Part shown: positions 46,559-54,183 of the stretch, one piece after another
How positions within the stretch are numbered: the stretch's first letter is position 1
Layout: each line of letters opens with the position of its first letter
DNA from: Burkholderiales bacterium
Lineage (GTDB): Bacteria > Pseudomonadota > Gammaproteobacteria > Burkholderiales > Burkholderiaceae_C
Length of the DNA stretch: 64,000 nt
Assembly (NCBI GenBank): GCA_030604135.1
Contig: JAUVWL010000003.1
Location: 62,001-126,000, forward strand
Reading direction: 5' to 3'
The notes under the pieces: model-generated
Seen by the model: the letters and a program-made list of their open reading frames with translations, nothing else
The model's database searches: none
Told to the model about the DNA's origin: nothing
Program-made: the position numbers and the translations under genes

Positions 46559-47773
46559 TCAGCGTGGCATGCGCTGGCGCAGCCGACCGGCCTCGTCATT
46601 GGTCCCCAACCGTTCACCGCGGTCATACAGCCACTGCCTGTCCATGGCGTCGATGCTCAGTTTGAATTCGCCTTTGGGTGGTATCCGGAAACTGGCGGGG
46701 TCCGCTCCGGCCACGGGTTTGCCTTGGTGGATCACCTGGCCGTTGTTGATCAGGTAATACGGGCTGAGCAGGCGCAGATCGGCGGCGGCGGGGCCAAGCT
46801 CGAATGGTGGCGTCTCATGGCGCGGTGGTGCGTACCAGAGCATTCCGTCAGCCACCGCGTACCAGATGCTCTCTTCAAAGGTCGTCAGGCGCTGGACGCG
46901 ATCGCCCAGCAGGCGCCATCGGCGATCCTGCTGGGCGACCAGCCAGCGGCCATTGAGCAGGCGCCAAGGTCCATTGCCTTGCACCGATGGTGATCCGGGC
47001 AGGCTCAGCCAGGTGCTGCGCTGTGCGGTGCCCGCCTCACGCACCGCGCTGGCGTCGGGCCATTGCAGACCGTAGGCCAGCACATGCAGGCGTGCGTCCG
47101 ACACGAAGGCCAGCAGGTTCTTGCTCTCCAGCAGGCGAAAGTCCTTGCCCAGCTTCAGTGGCAGGACCTCCTTGCCCAGGAAGAGCTGTTGCCCGTCGGT
47201 GCCCAGCGTGTCCTTGTCTGGGTCGGGCAGGTGAAAGCGCGCCGGATCGGCTCCTTTGAGTTCACTCAGGAAATAATCGGATCCTCCGGATTCAAATTCG
47301 CCGTACCAGACCTTGTGGCGGTCCAGCACGTAGTGCCTTGGAAGGTAACGCGCGGTGGCCGTGTCGGCTTCGCGGATCCGAAGTGCCTTGATGTACAGGG
47401 CCTGCCGGTCGGCCGCGTGGTCCGGTCCCAGCACCTGCAGAGTCACCGGATCTGCCCCGTAGATCTCGCGCCCCTCGTAGTAGACCCGCTGGCGGTCCAC
47501 CGCGTAGCGCTCGGACAGGGGGCGAAAGCTGGCGCGATCGGCCTGCGGCATGTCCCGTCGCCCCAGTTTGGAGCACAAGCCGGCGCTGCAGTAGTGGACG
47601 GCGCCTGTCCATCCTTTCAGGTAGCTCCGGCTGACTGTGGCGTCCACTGGCGAAGCCAGTGCCGGCAGAGCACCCACGATACACAACCAGCAGGCCATAA
47701 AGGTGCGCCCGAGCCAATGGCAGCGGCGGGCGCACGAACGGTTCACGCGATCCCTGTGCTCGTCTCTCATCAT
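46559..47773 (-). CDS. DKNYY family protein, exported
   Basis: 404 residues from the ATG at 47773 (a GTG at 47803 is an alternative). The signal sequence is about residues 26-41 (MACWLCIVGALPALA), preceded by a long basic N-terminus. The body has DKNYY-type repeats, e.g. YAVDRQRVYYEGREIYGADP, HAADRQALYIKALRIREADTAT and YVLDRHKVWYG, each with a D/R..VYY pattern. DKNYY proteins are thought to be surface or periplasmic repeat proteins of unknown function. It is the first gene of the minus-strand operon that ends with the DUF2059-like gene. It lies 16 bp upstream of the frameshifted gene. Confidence 0.75.
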   Translation of the reverse strand: MMRDEHRDRVNRSCARRCHWLGRTFMACWLCIVGALPALASPVDATVSRSYLKGWTGAVHYCSAGLCSKLGRRDMPQADRASFRPLSERYAVDRQRVYYEGREIYGADPVTLQVLGPDHAADRQALYIKALRIREADTATARYLPRHYVLDRHKVWYGEFESGGSDYFLSELKGADPARFHLPDPDKDTLGTDGQQLFLGKEVLPLKLGKDFRLLESKNLLAFVSDARLHVLAYGLQWPDASAVREAGTAQRSTWLSLPGSPSVQGNGPWRLLNGRWLVAQQDRRWRLLGDRVQRLTTFEESIWYAVADGMLWYAPPRHETPPFELGPAAADLRLLSPYYLINNGQVIHQGKPVAGADPASFRIPPKGEFKLSIDAMDRQWLYDRGERLGTNDEAGRLRQRMPR

Positions 47774-47925
47774 CCCTGATCCCGGCGACAGCAAGCCAAG
47801 CACTGTAGCGGCAACGGCGATGGATGCGTACCTTTGGGCTAAACCGGGTCGATCAACGGGAGGAAACGGCAGACAGGCGTTGGCCTCAGAGGTGGGGCGG
47901 AAATGAACTATTCCTCCTCAGCCTC

Positions 47926-48225
47926 TCAGATCGGGTCGGCCAGCAGCTTGGAAATGGCCGCGATGTGGGCCGCGGTCGGCTTCTCGGGGGGCATCTCGTC
48001 TTCGGCGGCGGTGGCGTTTTCGTGCGCCTGGATGGCATTGACCATGGCGTACTGGTTGTCCCACGACAGGGTCTTGCCCTCGGGGCACATGTCGCGCAGC
48101 GTGCCGTACCAGTAGTAGCCGTCCTTGCCACCGAACAGGGTGTCGATGGCGCCGGCATCGCCGCCCTTGATGCCCTGGGCCGAAAGGATGAGTTTGAGCT
48201 TGTGGTGCGAGACGGAGTACTGCAT
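47926..48225 (-). CDS. Conserved hypothetical small protein
   Basis: 99 residues, soluble, no signal. The sequence MQYSVSHHKLKLILSAQGIKGGDAGAIDTLFGGKDGYYWYG..LRDMCPEGKTLSWDNQYAMVNAIQAHEN is given here in pieces. It has acidic and proline-rich segments near the end (AAEDEMPPEKPTAAHIAAI). The start at 48225 is the only good ATG. It is not part of either neighbouring operon as judged by spacing (152 bp and 61 bp). Function unknown. Confidence 0.6.
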   Translation of the reverse strand: MQYSVSHHKLKLILSAQGIKGGDAGAIDTLFGGKDGYYWYGTLRDMCPEGKTLSWDNQYAMVNAIQAHENATAAEDEMPPEKPTAAHIAAISKLLADPI

Positions 48226-48286
48226 GGGCGCAGGCCTTTGTGCGGGATAACGAAAGGGCGCGATTCTACCGATCCGGCCGCTCCCG

Positions 48287-49195
48287 TCAGGATGGGGCTG
48301 CGCTCTCGGCCAGCTTCACCACCACCCACAGTGCGCGGTTGGCCGGCGTGGGTACGCCCAGCGCCGTGCCGCGCCGCACCACATAGCCGTTGAGGTGGTC
48401 GATTTCGCTGGGTTTGCCGCGCATCAGATCCTGGGCAGTCGACGAATACTGGGTTGGCATGGTTTCGGCAATGCGGCGCACGGCGGCCGTGACATCGCCG
48501 GGAATCGTCACTCCGTCCGCCGCAGCGACGGCCTGGCATTCGGCCACCACCTCGCGCATCAGGTCGGTCACGCCGGGGCGCTGCACCAGCTCGCCGTAGG
48601 CGATACGGCCGACCGCCGACAGGGCGTTGTAGGCGCAGTTGAGAACGAGCTTGGCCCAGAGCGCACCCCGCACGTTGTTGCTGATCTCGGTGGGCACACC
48701 GGCTGCCACCAGGGCCTGGGCCACTGGCCCGCTTGTGGTCGACGGCTCGATGACCAGCTCGCCGCGCCCGTGGTGCCGCAGGTGGCCAGGGCCGGCCATC
48801 TCGGTGGCCACGTAGACCACGGCAGCGGCCACCTCATGCTCGGGCAGGACGGTGCGCAGGCGCTCGGCGTTGTCCACCCCGTTCTGCAGGCACAGCACCA
48901 GCGCCCCAGGCGCCAGGTGCGGCCGCATCTGTTCGCCGGCGGTCTCGGTGTCGGGCGACTTGACGGCGAACAGCACCAGATCGGCACCCTGCACCGCCGA
49001 GGCGTCGGTGCTGGCCTGCAGGGGTACGGCTTCGTCGAAGCTCAGTGTTTGCATGCGCAGCCCCTGCGCCCTTACCGCCTGCACGTGCGGCGGGCGTCCG
49101 ATCAGGGTGACGGCGTGGCCGGCGCGGGCCAGCATGCCGCCGTAGTAGCAGCCCACGGCGCCGGCGCCCATGACCGCCACTTTCATGGGCTTCAT
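48287..49195 (-). CDS. 2-dehydropantoate 2-reductase family protein (PanE-like)
   Basis: 302 residues. NADPH-binding GAGAVGCYYGGMLARAGHAVTLIGR, then LVLFAVKSPDTE, VLCLQNGVDN and the C-terminal SSTAQDLMRGKPSEIDHLNGYVVRRG, which carries the PanE catalytic Lys/Glu-type residues. Several Burkholderiales have extra PanE-like enzymes in catabolic clusters with ThDP or CoA ligase genes. That is likely here, as the gene shares an ATGA overlap with a FadR-type GntR regulator. A role other than pantothenate synthesis, reduction of a 2-keto acid, is therefore likely (inference). Confidence 0.8.
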   Translation of the reverse strand: MKPMKVAVMGAGAVGCYYGGMLARAGHAVTLIGRPPHVQAVRAQGLRMQTLSFDEAVPLQASTDASAVQGADLVLFAVKSPDTETAGEQMRPHLAPGALVLCLQNGVDNAERLRTVLPEHEVAAAVVYVATEMAGPGHLRHHGRGELVIEPSTTSGPVAQALVAAGVPTEISNNVRGALWAKLVLNCAYNALSAVGRIAYGELVQRPGVTDLMREVVAECQAVAAADGVTIPGDVTAAVRRIAETMPTQYSSTAQDLMRGKPSEIDHLNGYVVRRGTALGVPTPANRALWVVVKLAESAAPS

Positions 49196-49857
49196 GTCGT
49201 GCCCTCCGAGCGCAGGCGCTCGATCATGAAATCGGCCGCATCCAGGATGTGCCTGCGGGCCAGCCGCTCGGCGCCTTCGCCGTCGCCCGCGGCCACGGCG
49301 GCCAGCAGGGCCTCGTGCTGGTCCCAGATGTCGCGCGGCTTGTTGTCGCGCATCAGCACCTCGCCCATCACGCGCTGGGTCTGGGTCCAGTGGGTTTCCA
49401 TGGCCGGGGCCACCAGCGGGTTGCCCGAGAGCCGGTAGATGAAGTCATGGAAGGCCATGTCGGCCGCGATCAAGTCGCTGAACGAGCGCTTGCCGGCGGC
49501 CTTGCGCCCGGCCCTGATCAGCGCCGCGCCTTCGGCCGCCGCCTGCGGCGTGTGGTGTTCGGCCGCCTTGCGAAAGGCCAGACCCTCGATCACCGCACGC
49601 ACCTCGTACATGTGGCGCACGTATTCGAGGTCGATCGGTGCCACCTGCAGGCCGCGTCCCGGCGCGTCGGACAGCACACCTTCCTTGCGCAGCAGGGTCA
49701 GCGCCTGCTGGATCGGCTGGCGCGAGACCCCCAGCTGCTGGGCCAACTGTTCCTGGATGATGCGCTCACCCGGACGCAGCTGGCCGCCGGCGATCTCGGA
49801 CAGGATGGCCTTGTGCACCTGTTCGACCAGGCTGGGGGCGGTTTGCAGGACTTTCAT
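49192..49857 (-). CDS. GntR family transcriptional regulator, FadR/FCD subfamily
   Basis: 221 residues. The N-terminal winged helix-turn-helix (about 8-75) has EIAGGQLRPGERIIQEQLAQQLGVSRQPIQQALTLLRKEG in pieces. The C-terminal FCD domain (about 85-215) has the acidic/His pattern for a metal site: D..FHDFIY and a final ARRHI segment. The ATG at 49857 is followed by a normal start. It overlaps the PanE-like gene (ATGA) and lies 29 bp from the ThDP enzyme gene. A perfect 20-bp palindrome at 51701-51720 is its likely operator. Confidence 0.88.
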   Translation of the reverse strand: MKVLQTAPSLVEQVHKAILSEIAGGQLRPGERIIQEQLAQQLGVSRQPIQQALTLLRKEGVLSDAPGRGLQVAPIDLEYVRHMYEVRAVIEGLAFRKAAEHHTPQAAAEGAALIRAGRKAAGKRSFSDLIAADMAFHDFIYRLSGNPLVAPAMETHWTQTQRVMGEVLMRDNKPRDIWDQHEALLAAVAAGDGEGAERLARRHILDAADFMIERLRSEGTT

Positions 49858-49886
49858 GTGATCGCCATCCTACATCGCCCGCCGGG

Positions 49887-51629
49887 TCATGCGACGGGGC
49901 GGTTTCTCCACTGGCGCTCGGCCGTGTCCCAGGCCGCCAGGGCCTGCAGGTCGGGCACCCAGGCCAATCCGCTCTTGGCGTCGGACGAGGCCGCCTCCGG
50001 CGTGACGATGACGTCCAGCAGGGCAGGTCGGCCGGCACGAAGCTCGCCCAGTGCCCGCGCAATGGCACCGTTCAGGTCTTCGGGCCGTTCGACCCGCTCA
50101 CCGTGCATGTTGAAGGCGCGCGCCATGGCAGCGTGGTCGGCGAACTGCAGGTGCGTGCCCACCACCTTGCCATGGGTCTCCTGCTGGTCACGCACCTCGA
50201 TGGCCCACGAACCGTTGTTGGCCACGACGATGAGCACGGGCGCCCGCTGGCGCACGGCGGTGTCGATTTCCATGGCGTTGAAGCCGAAGGCACCGTCACC
50301 GGTGGCCACCACCACGGTGCGCCCTGGGCAGGCCAGGCTGGCCGCAATGCCGAACGGCGTGCCCACACCGATGCAGCCCAGCGAGCCCGGGTCGAGGTAG
50401 GTGGAGGCTGGCAGGCCCACGCGCGCAAAACTCAGGAAGTCGCCGCCGTCAGCCACCACCACCGCGTCGGCTGGCAGGGCTTCGCGCAGCGCGGCCAGCA
50501 CGCGGTTGGGGTGCATGCGACCATCGCTGCCGGCCGGCGCGGTCTGCATGGACTGCGCGAGTTTGGCCGAGCGCTGGTGGTGCTGATCGCGCAGGCCGGT
50601 CAGCCAGCCGCTGTCGGCCGCAGGTGTGGTGGCGGGTGCGGCCTTCAGGATGGCCTGCAGGGCCAGGCCGGGGTCGGCGAAGACCTCGACCTCGCCGCGC
50701 CGGTTGTCGCGCAATTCTGCAGCGCAGTCGGCGATGCGCAGGAAGCCGGCGTTGCCAAAGACGGCGGGCGAACCGAAGGCGAGCTGGAAGTCGAGCCGGC
50801 GGCCCACCGTCACCACCAGGTCGGCCTGCCCCATGACCGAGCCGCGCATGGCCGCAACGACACTGGGATGGTCGTCGGGCACCAGCCCCTTGCTCTCGCC
50901 GGTGTCGAGGTAGGCGGCGCCCAGCCGGTCCAGCAGGGCGCACAGTGCCGGGCCGGCGCCCCGGGCGCCGCGGCCCGAGATGAACAGCACGCGGCGGGCC
51001 GCCCACAGCCGGTCCGCCGCGGCCTGCACGGCAGCGGGGTGGGGTGGCACCGGCAGGGCCCGGCGTGGGTCGCCCCATTCCGGCAGTTGCATGGGCCTGG
51101 CCACGTCGGCCCGCAGCGTGTCGACCGGAAAGTCCAGGTACACCGGTCCGGGCTCGCCCGCTTCTCCGAGTGCGCGTGCAGTGGCCTCGGCCAGCTCCTG
51201 CGGTACCAGGTCCGGATGGCGCACGGTGCGCGCATAGCGGGTCAGGCTGCGCACCAGCTCGGTATGCACGATGTCTTGCAGCGCGCCCCGGTTCTCCTGT
51301 GGCGTCGGCGGCAGGCCCGATAGCACCAGCACGGGCGCCTTGGCCACATGGGCATTGGCAATGCCGGTCATCGCGTTGGTCACACCCGGCCCGGCGGTCA
51401 CCAGGGCCACGCCCAGGCCACCAGTCAGCAGCGCATCGGCGTGCGCCATGTAGACCGCCGCGCGTTCATCCCGCACATCCACCAGGCGGATGCCCTCGGC
51501 GTCCAGCCGCATCCATATCGGCATGATGTGCCCGCCGCACAGGGCGTACACGCGCTGTACGCCACGCGACTTGAGAAAGCGGGCGATGGCGGCGGCGGCA
51601 GATTGCTCGCCAATGGGGGTCGGGGTCAT
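49887..51629 (-). CDS. ThDP-dependent enzyme of the acetolactate synthase/2-hydroxyacyl-CoA lyase superfamily
   Basis: 580 residues in three domains. The N-terminal PYR domain has YALCGGHIMPIW, a catalytic Glu in DVRDERAAVYMAHADA and VTAGPGVTNAMTGIANAH. A middle Rossmann-like domain (about 200-340) follows. The PP domain has GDGAFGFNAMEIDTAVRQRAPVLIVVANN (GDG..NN ThDP motif), with LDPGSLGCIGVGTPFGIAAS before it. It could be a decarboxylase, carboligase or 2-hydroxyacyl-CoA lyase. The CoA ligase divergent from it suggests a CoA-linked substrate (inference). It is followed by the GntR and PanE-like genes on the same strand. Confidence 0.82.
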   Translation of the reverse strand: MTPTPIGEQSAAAAIARFLKSRGVQRVYALCGGHIMPIWMRLDAEGIRLVDVRDERAAVYMAHADALLTGGLGVALVTAGPGVTNAMTGIANAHVAKAPVLVLSGLPPTPQENRGALQDIVHTELVRSLTRYARTVRHPDLVPQELAEATARALGEAGEPGPVYLDFPVDTLRADVARPMQLPEWGDPRRALPVPPHPAAVQAAADRLWAARRVLFISGRGARGAGPALCALLDRLGAAYLDTGESKGLVPDDHPSVVAAMRGSVMGQADLVVTVGRRLDFQLAFGSPAVFGNAGFLRIADCAAELRDNRRGEVEVFADPGLALQAILKAAPATTPAADSGWLTGLRDQHHQRSAKLAQSMQTAPAGSDGRMHPNRVLAALREALPADAVVVADGGDFLSFARVGLPASTYLDPGSLGCIGVGTPFGIAASLACPGRTVVVATGDGAFGFNAMEIDTAVRQRAPVLIVVANNGSWAIEVRDQQETHGKVVGTHLQFADHAAMARAFNMHGERVERPEDLNGAIARALGELRAGRPALLDVIVTPEAASSDAKSGLAWVPDLQALAAWDTAERQWRNRPVA

Positions 51630-51700
51630 GGGCTTGTCTCCTGGAGGGGTGTTGTGTCGCCAACAGGGCAGTTGGTCGATGGACGGTGTTGACGCTTATT

Positions 51701-51720
51701 GAATTCTGAATTCAGAATTC
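51701..51720. promoter_or_regulatory. Perfect 20-bp palindrome, probable GntR operator
   Basis: GAATTCTGAATTCAGAATTC is identical on both strands. It lies between the divergent ThDP enzyme gene (start 51629) and the acyl-CoA ligase gene (start 51781). A possible -35 box TTGACG (51689-51694) for the ligase precedes it, so a bound repressor would block the core promoter. The FadR-type GntR encoded at 49192-49857 is the likely binder. Confidence 0.65.
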
Positions 51721-51780
51721 TGAAAAATCAAGCGCCATCCGCCTGCCGGTGCGGACACCCTGTCGATCTGGAGACAACCC

Positions 51781-53334
51781 ATGGGCCAGCTGCTCACCTT
51801 TGCCGACGCCGTCGCCACCCACGCCCGCCTCACGCCCCACAAGCTCGCGGTGCGCGACTCACGCCGACGATTGACCTACGCCGAGTGGGACGAGCGATCC
51901 ACCCGACTGGCCAACGCCCTGCTGGGTCTGGGGCTGGGCAAGGGCCAGCGGGTAGGCGTGATCGCCCACAACTGCCTGGAGTGGATGGAGATGTATGCCG
52001 GGATGGCGCGCGCCGGGCTGGTGGTGGTGCCACTGAACTTCCGACTCGCGGGATCCGAAATGGCCTACATCCTCGGCCACGCCGAGGTGGGTGCGGTGAT
52101 CGCCGGACCTGCGTTCTGCGCCACGCTGGACGCGGTGCGCGCCGAGCTGCCGGTGCCGGCCGACCGCTTCATCGTGCTGGCCGACGACGCCCCTGCCGGC
52201 TGGCGGACCTACGAAGACCTGATGGCAGGTGCCGCAGACAACGGCCGTTTTGCCACCGTGCTGCCCGAAGACATGGTGGCCCTGATGTACACCTCCGGCA
52301 CCACCGGCCGTCCCAAGGGCGCCATCCGCAGCCATGGTGGCAGCACCCTGATCGCGCTGGCCACCGCGCTGGAAATGGGTTTCACCCGCGACGACACCGC
52401 GCTGCTGGTGATGCCGCTGTGCCATGCCAACTCGCTGTACTTCGGCAGCACCTTTGTCCACCTGGGCGCCACCGTCATCATCGACGACCGGCCCAGCTTC
52501 GACCCCGAAGCCCTGCTGCGCACCCTGGCAGAGGATCGGGTCACCTTCACCTCGCTGGTGCCCACGCACTACATCATGATGCTGTCGCTGCCGCCCGAGG
52601 TGAAGGCGCGCTACGACCTGAGTGCGGTGGGCAAGCTGATGATCTCGTCGGCCCCGGCACGGCAGGACACCAAGCGCGGCATCATGGAGCTATTTCCCAA
52701 CGGCAAGCTGCACGAGCTTTACGGCTCTACCGAGGCCGGCTGGGTGACCCTGTTGCGCCCTGACGAGCAGTTGCGCAAGCTCGGTTCGGTCGGACGTGAA
52801 TGGGCCGGCAGCGGCCCCATCCGCCTGCTGGACCACGAACGCCGAGAGGTGCCTGACGGTGAGGTCGGTGAGCTGTTCTCGCGCACCGCCTATGTGTTCG
52901 ATGGCTACTGGCGCAACCCGGAGAAGACGGCAGAGGCCATGGATGGCCTGTGGTGCTCGGTGGGTGACATGGCACGGCGCGACGAAGAAGGCTACATCTG
53001 GCTGGTGGACCGCAAGAGCAATATGATCATCAGCGGCGGTGAGAACGTCTACCCGTCCGAGGTCGAAGGTGTGCTGGGTGCCCATCCCAGGGTGCAGGAC
53101 GTGGCGGTGATTGGTGTGCCGCACGAAAAATGGGGCGAGTCGCCGCTGGCCGTGGTGGTTCTGCATGCCGGCCAGAGCGCCACCGAAGCCGAGTTGCGCG
53201 ACTGGTGTCGCGAACGGCTGGCGGGCTTCAAGTGCCCGGCTCGGGTGATGTTCGTCGACAGCACCGACATGCCGCGCACCGCCACCGGCAAGGTGCTGCA
53301 TCGCGTTCTGCGCCAGCGCTTCGTGCCGGAATGA
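51781..53334 (+). CDS. AMP-dependent acyl-CoA synthetase/ligase
   Basis: 517 residues of the ANL superfamily. P-loop MYTSGTTGRPKGAIRSHGG, the A5 motif LHELYGSTEAGW, the hinge region EEGYIWLVDRKSNMIISGGENVYPSEVE (in pieces) and the A10 lysine motif PRTATGKVLHR are all present. N-terminal LRLAGSEMAYIL is typical of medium/long-chain or aryl acid ligases. The ATG at 51781 begins a normal start. It is divergent from the ThDP enzyme, and a palindrome is shared. Probable role: activates a carboxylic acid to its CoA ester for the ThDP lyase or another pathway; the substrate is unknown. Confidence 0.9.
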   Translation: MGQLLTFADAVATHARLTPHKLAVRDSRRRLTYAEWDERSTRLANALLGLGLGKGQRVGVIAHNCLEWMEMYAGMARAGLVVVPLNFRLAGSEMAYILGHAEVGAVIAGPAFCATLDAVRAELPVPADRFIVLADDAPAGWRTYEDLMAGAADNGRFATVLPEDMVALMYTSGTTGRPKGAIRSHGGSTLIALATALEMGFTRDDTALLVMPLCHANSLYFGSTFVHLGATVIIDDRPSFDPEALLRTLAEDRVTFTSLVPTHYIMMLSLPPEVKARYDLSAVGKLMISSAPARQDTKRGIMELFPNGKLHELYGSTEAGWVTLLRPDEQLRKLGSVGREWAGSGPIRLLDHERREVPDGEVGELFSRTAYVFDGYWRNPEKTAEAMDGLWCSVGDMARRDEEGYIWLVDRKSNMIISGGENVYPSEVEGVLGAHPRVQDVAVIGVPHEKWGESPLAVVVLHAGQSATEAELRDWCRERLAGFKCPARVMFVDSTDMPRTATGKVLHRVLRQRFVPE

Positions 53335-53515
53335 GCGAGGGGCCGTAGCCACGGTCCGGGACGGTGGTCATGGCGTGTTGTCCTACAGGGCCATGCGGTG
53401 TTTTCCGATCGATGTGGGGTGTGCCGAAACCTAGACTGGGTTCACTCGGCAGGGAAGAGGACCGACCCGCCAGAGTCCTTCAACCAGCTCCGCAAGGGCA
53501 TCGAAAAGGATCACC

Positions 53516-54175
53516 ATGAACAACAAGCACCCCTTCAACCGCTTGGCCGTGCTCGCCGCCACGATCACCCTCGCTTCGGCGGCCGGCGCCCAGGCCATTG
53601 ACAACTGGACCAGTGGCGACGGCACCTCGGTCTGGCGCAATGGCACGAACGAACTGTGCTGGCGAAACGGAGGCTGGACCCCTGCCACCTCGCACCCGGA
53701 GTGCGACGGCGCCATCCAGCCGCCGCCACCTCCCGAGCCTGTCGCCCAGGCCCCTGCGCCGGCCCCGGTGGCAGCACCCGATCCGGCACCCGCGCCTACA
53801 CCACCCGCACCGGCACCGGTCCAGGCGATGAGCTTCCAGGCCGAAACCCTGTTCGACTTTGACAAGTCGGTCATCAAGCCGGCCGGCAGGGAAGCCCTCG
53901 ACGGGCTGGTGGCCGAGCTGTCGAAGGTGAACGTGGAAACCGTCATCGCGGTGGGTCACACTGACTCCATTGGCACCGAGACCTACAACCAGGCGCTTTC
54001 GCTGCGCCGGGTCGAGGCGGTGAAGGCCTACCTGGTGAGCAAGGGTGTGCCGGCGGAGCAGATCAGGACCGAAGGCCGGGGCGAGTCGCAACCGGTGGCC
54101 TCCAACCAGACCCGTGAAGGACGCGCCCAGAACCGCCGAGTGGAGATCGAGGTGGTTGGGACCCGCAAGCCCTGA
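53516..54175 (+). CDS. OmpA family outer membrane protein
   Basis: 219 residues. Signal peptide (about 1-26, ending GAQA), a short unique region with two cysteines (ELCWRNGG, HPECDG), a proline/alanine-rich linker (about 70-103) and a C-terminal OmpA peptidoglycan-binding domain (about 108-215). The domain has FDFDKSVIKPAGREALD, VGHTDSIGTETYNQALSLRRVEAVKAYL, and the ending NRRVEIEV. AAAGGAT precedes the ATG. There is no beta-barrel domain, so it is a periplasmic or lipid-independent OmpA-like anchor. It is convergent with the sensor kinase gene. Confidence 0.92.
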   Translation: MNNKHPFNRLAVLAATITLASAAGAQAIDNWTSGDGTSVWRNGTNELCWRNGGWTPATSHPECDGAIQPPPPPEPVAQAPAPAPVAAPDPAPAPTPPAPAPVQAMSFQAETLFDFDKSVIKPAGREALDGLVAELSKVNVETVIAVGHTDSIGTETYNQALSLRRVEAVKAYLVSKGVPAEQIRTEGRGESQPVASNQTREGRAQNRRVEIEVVGTRKP

Positions 54176-54183
54176 GCGGTGTG

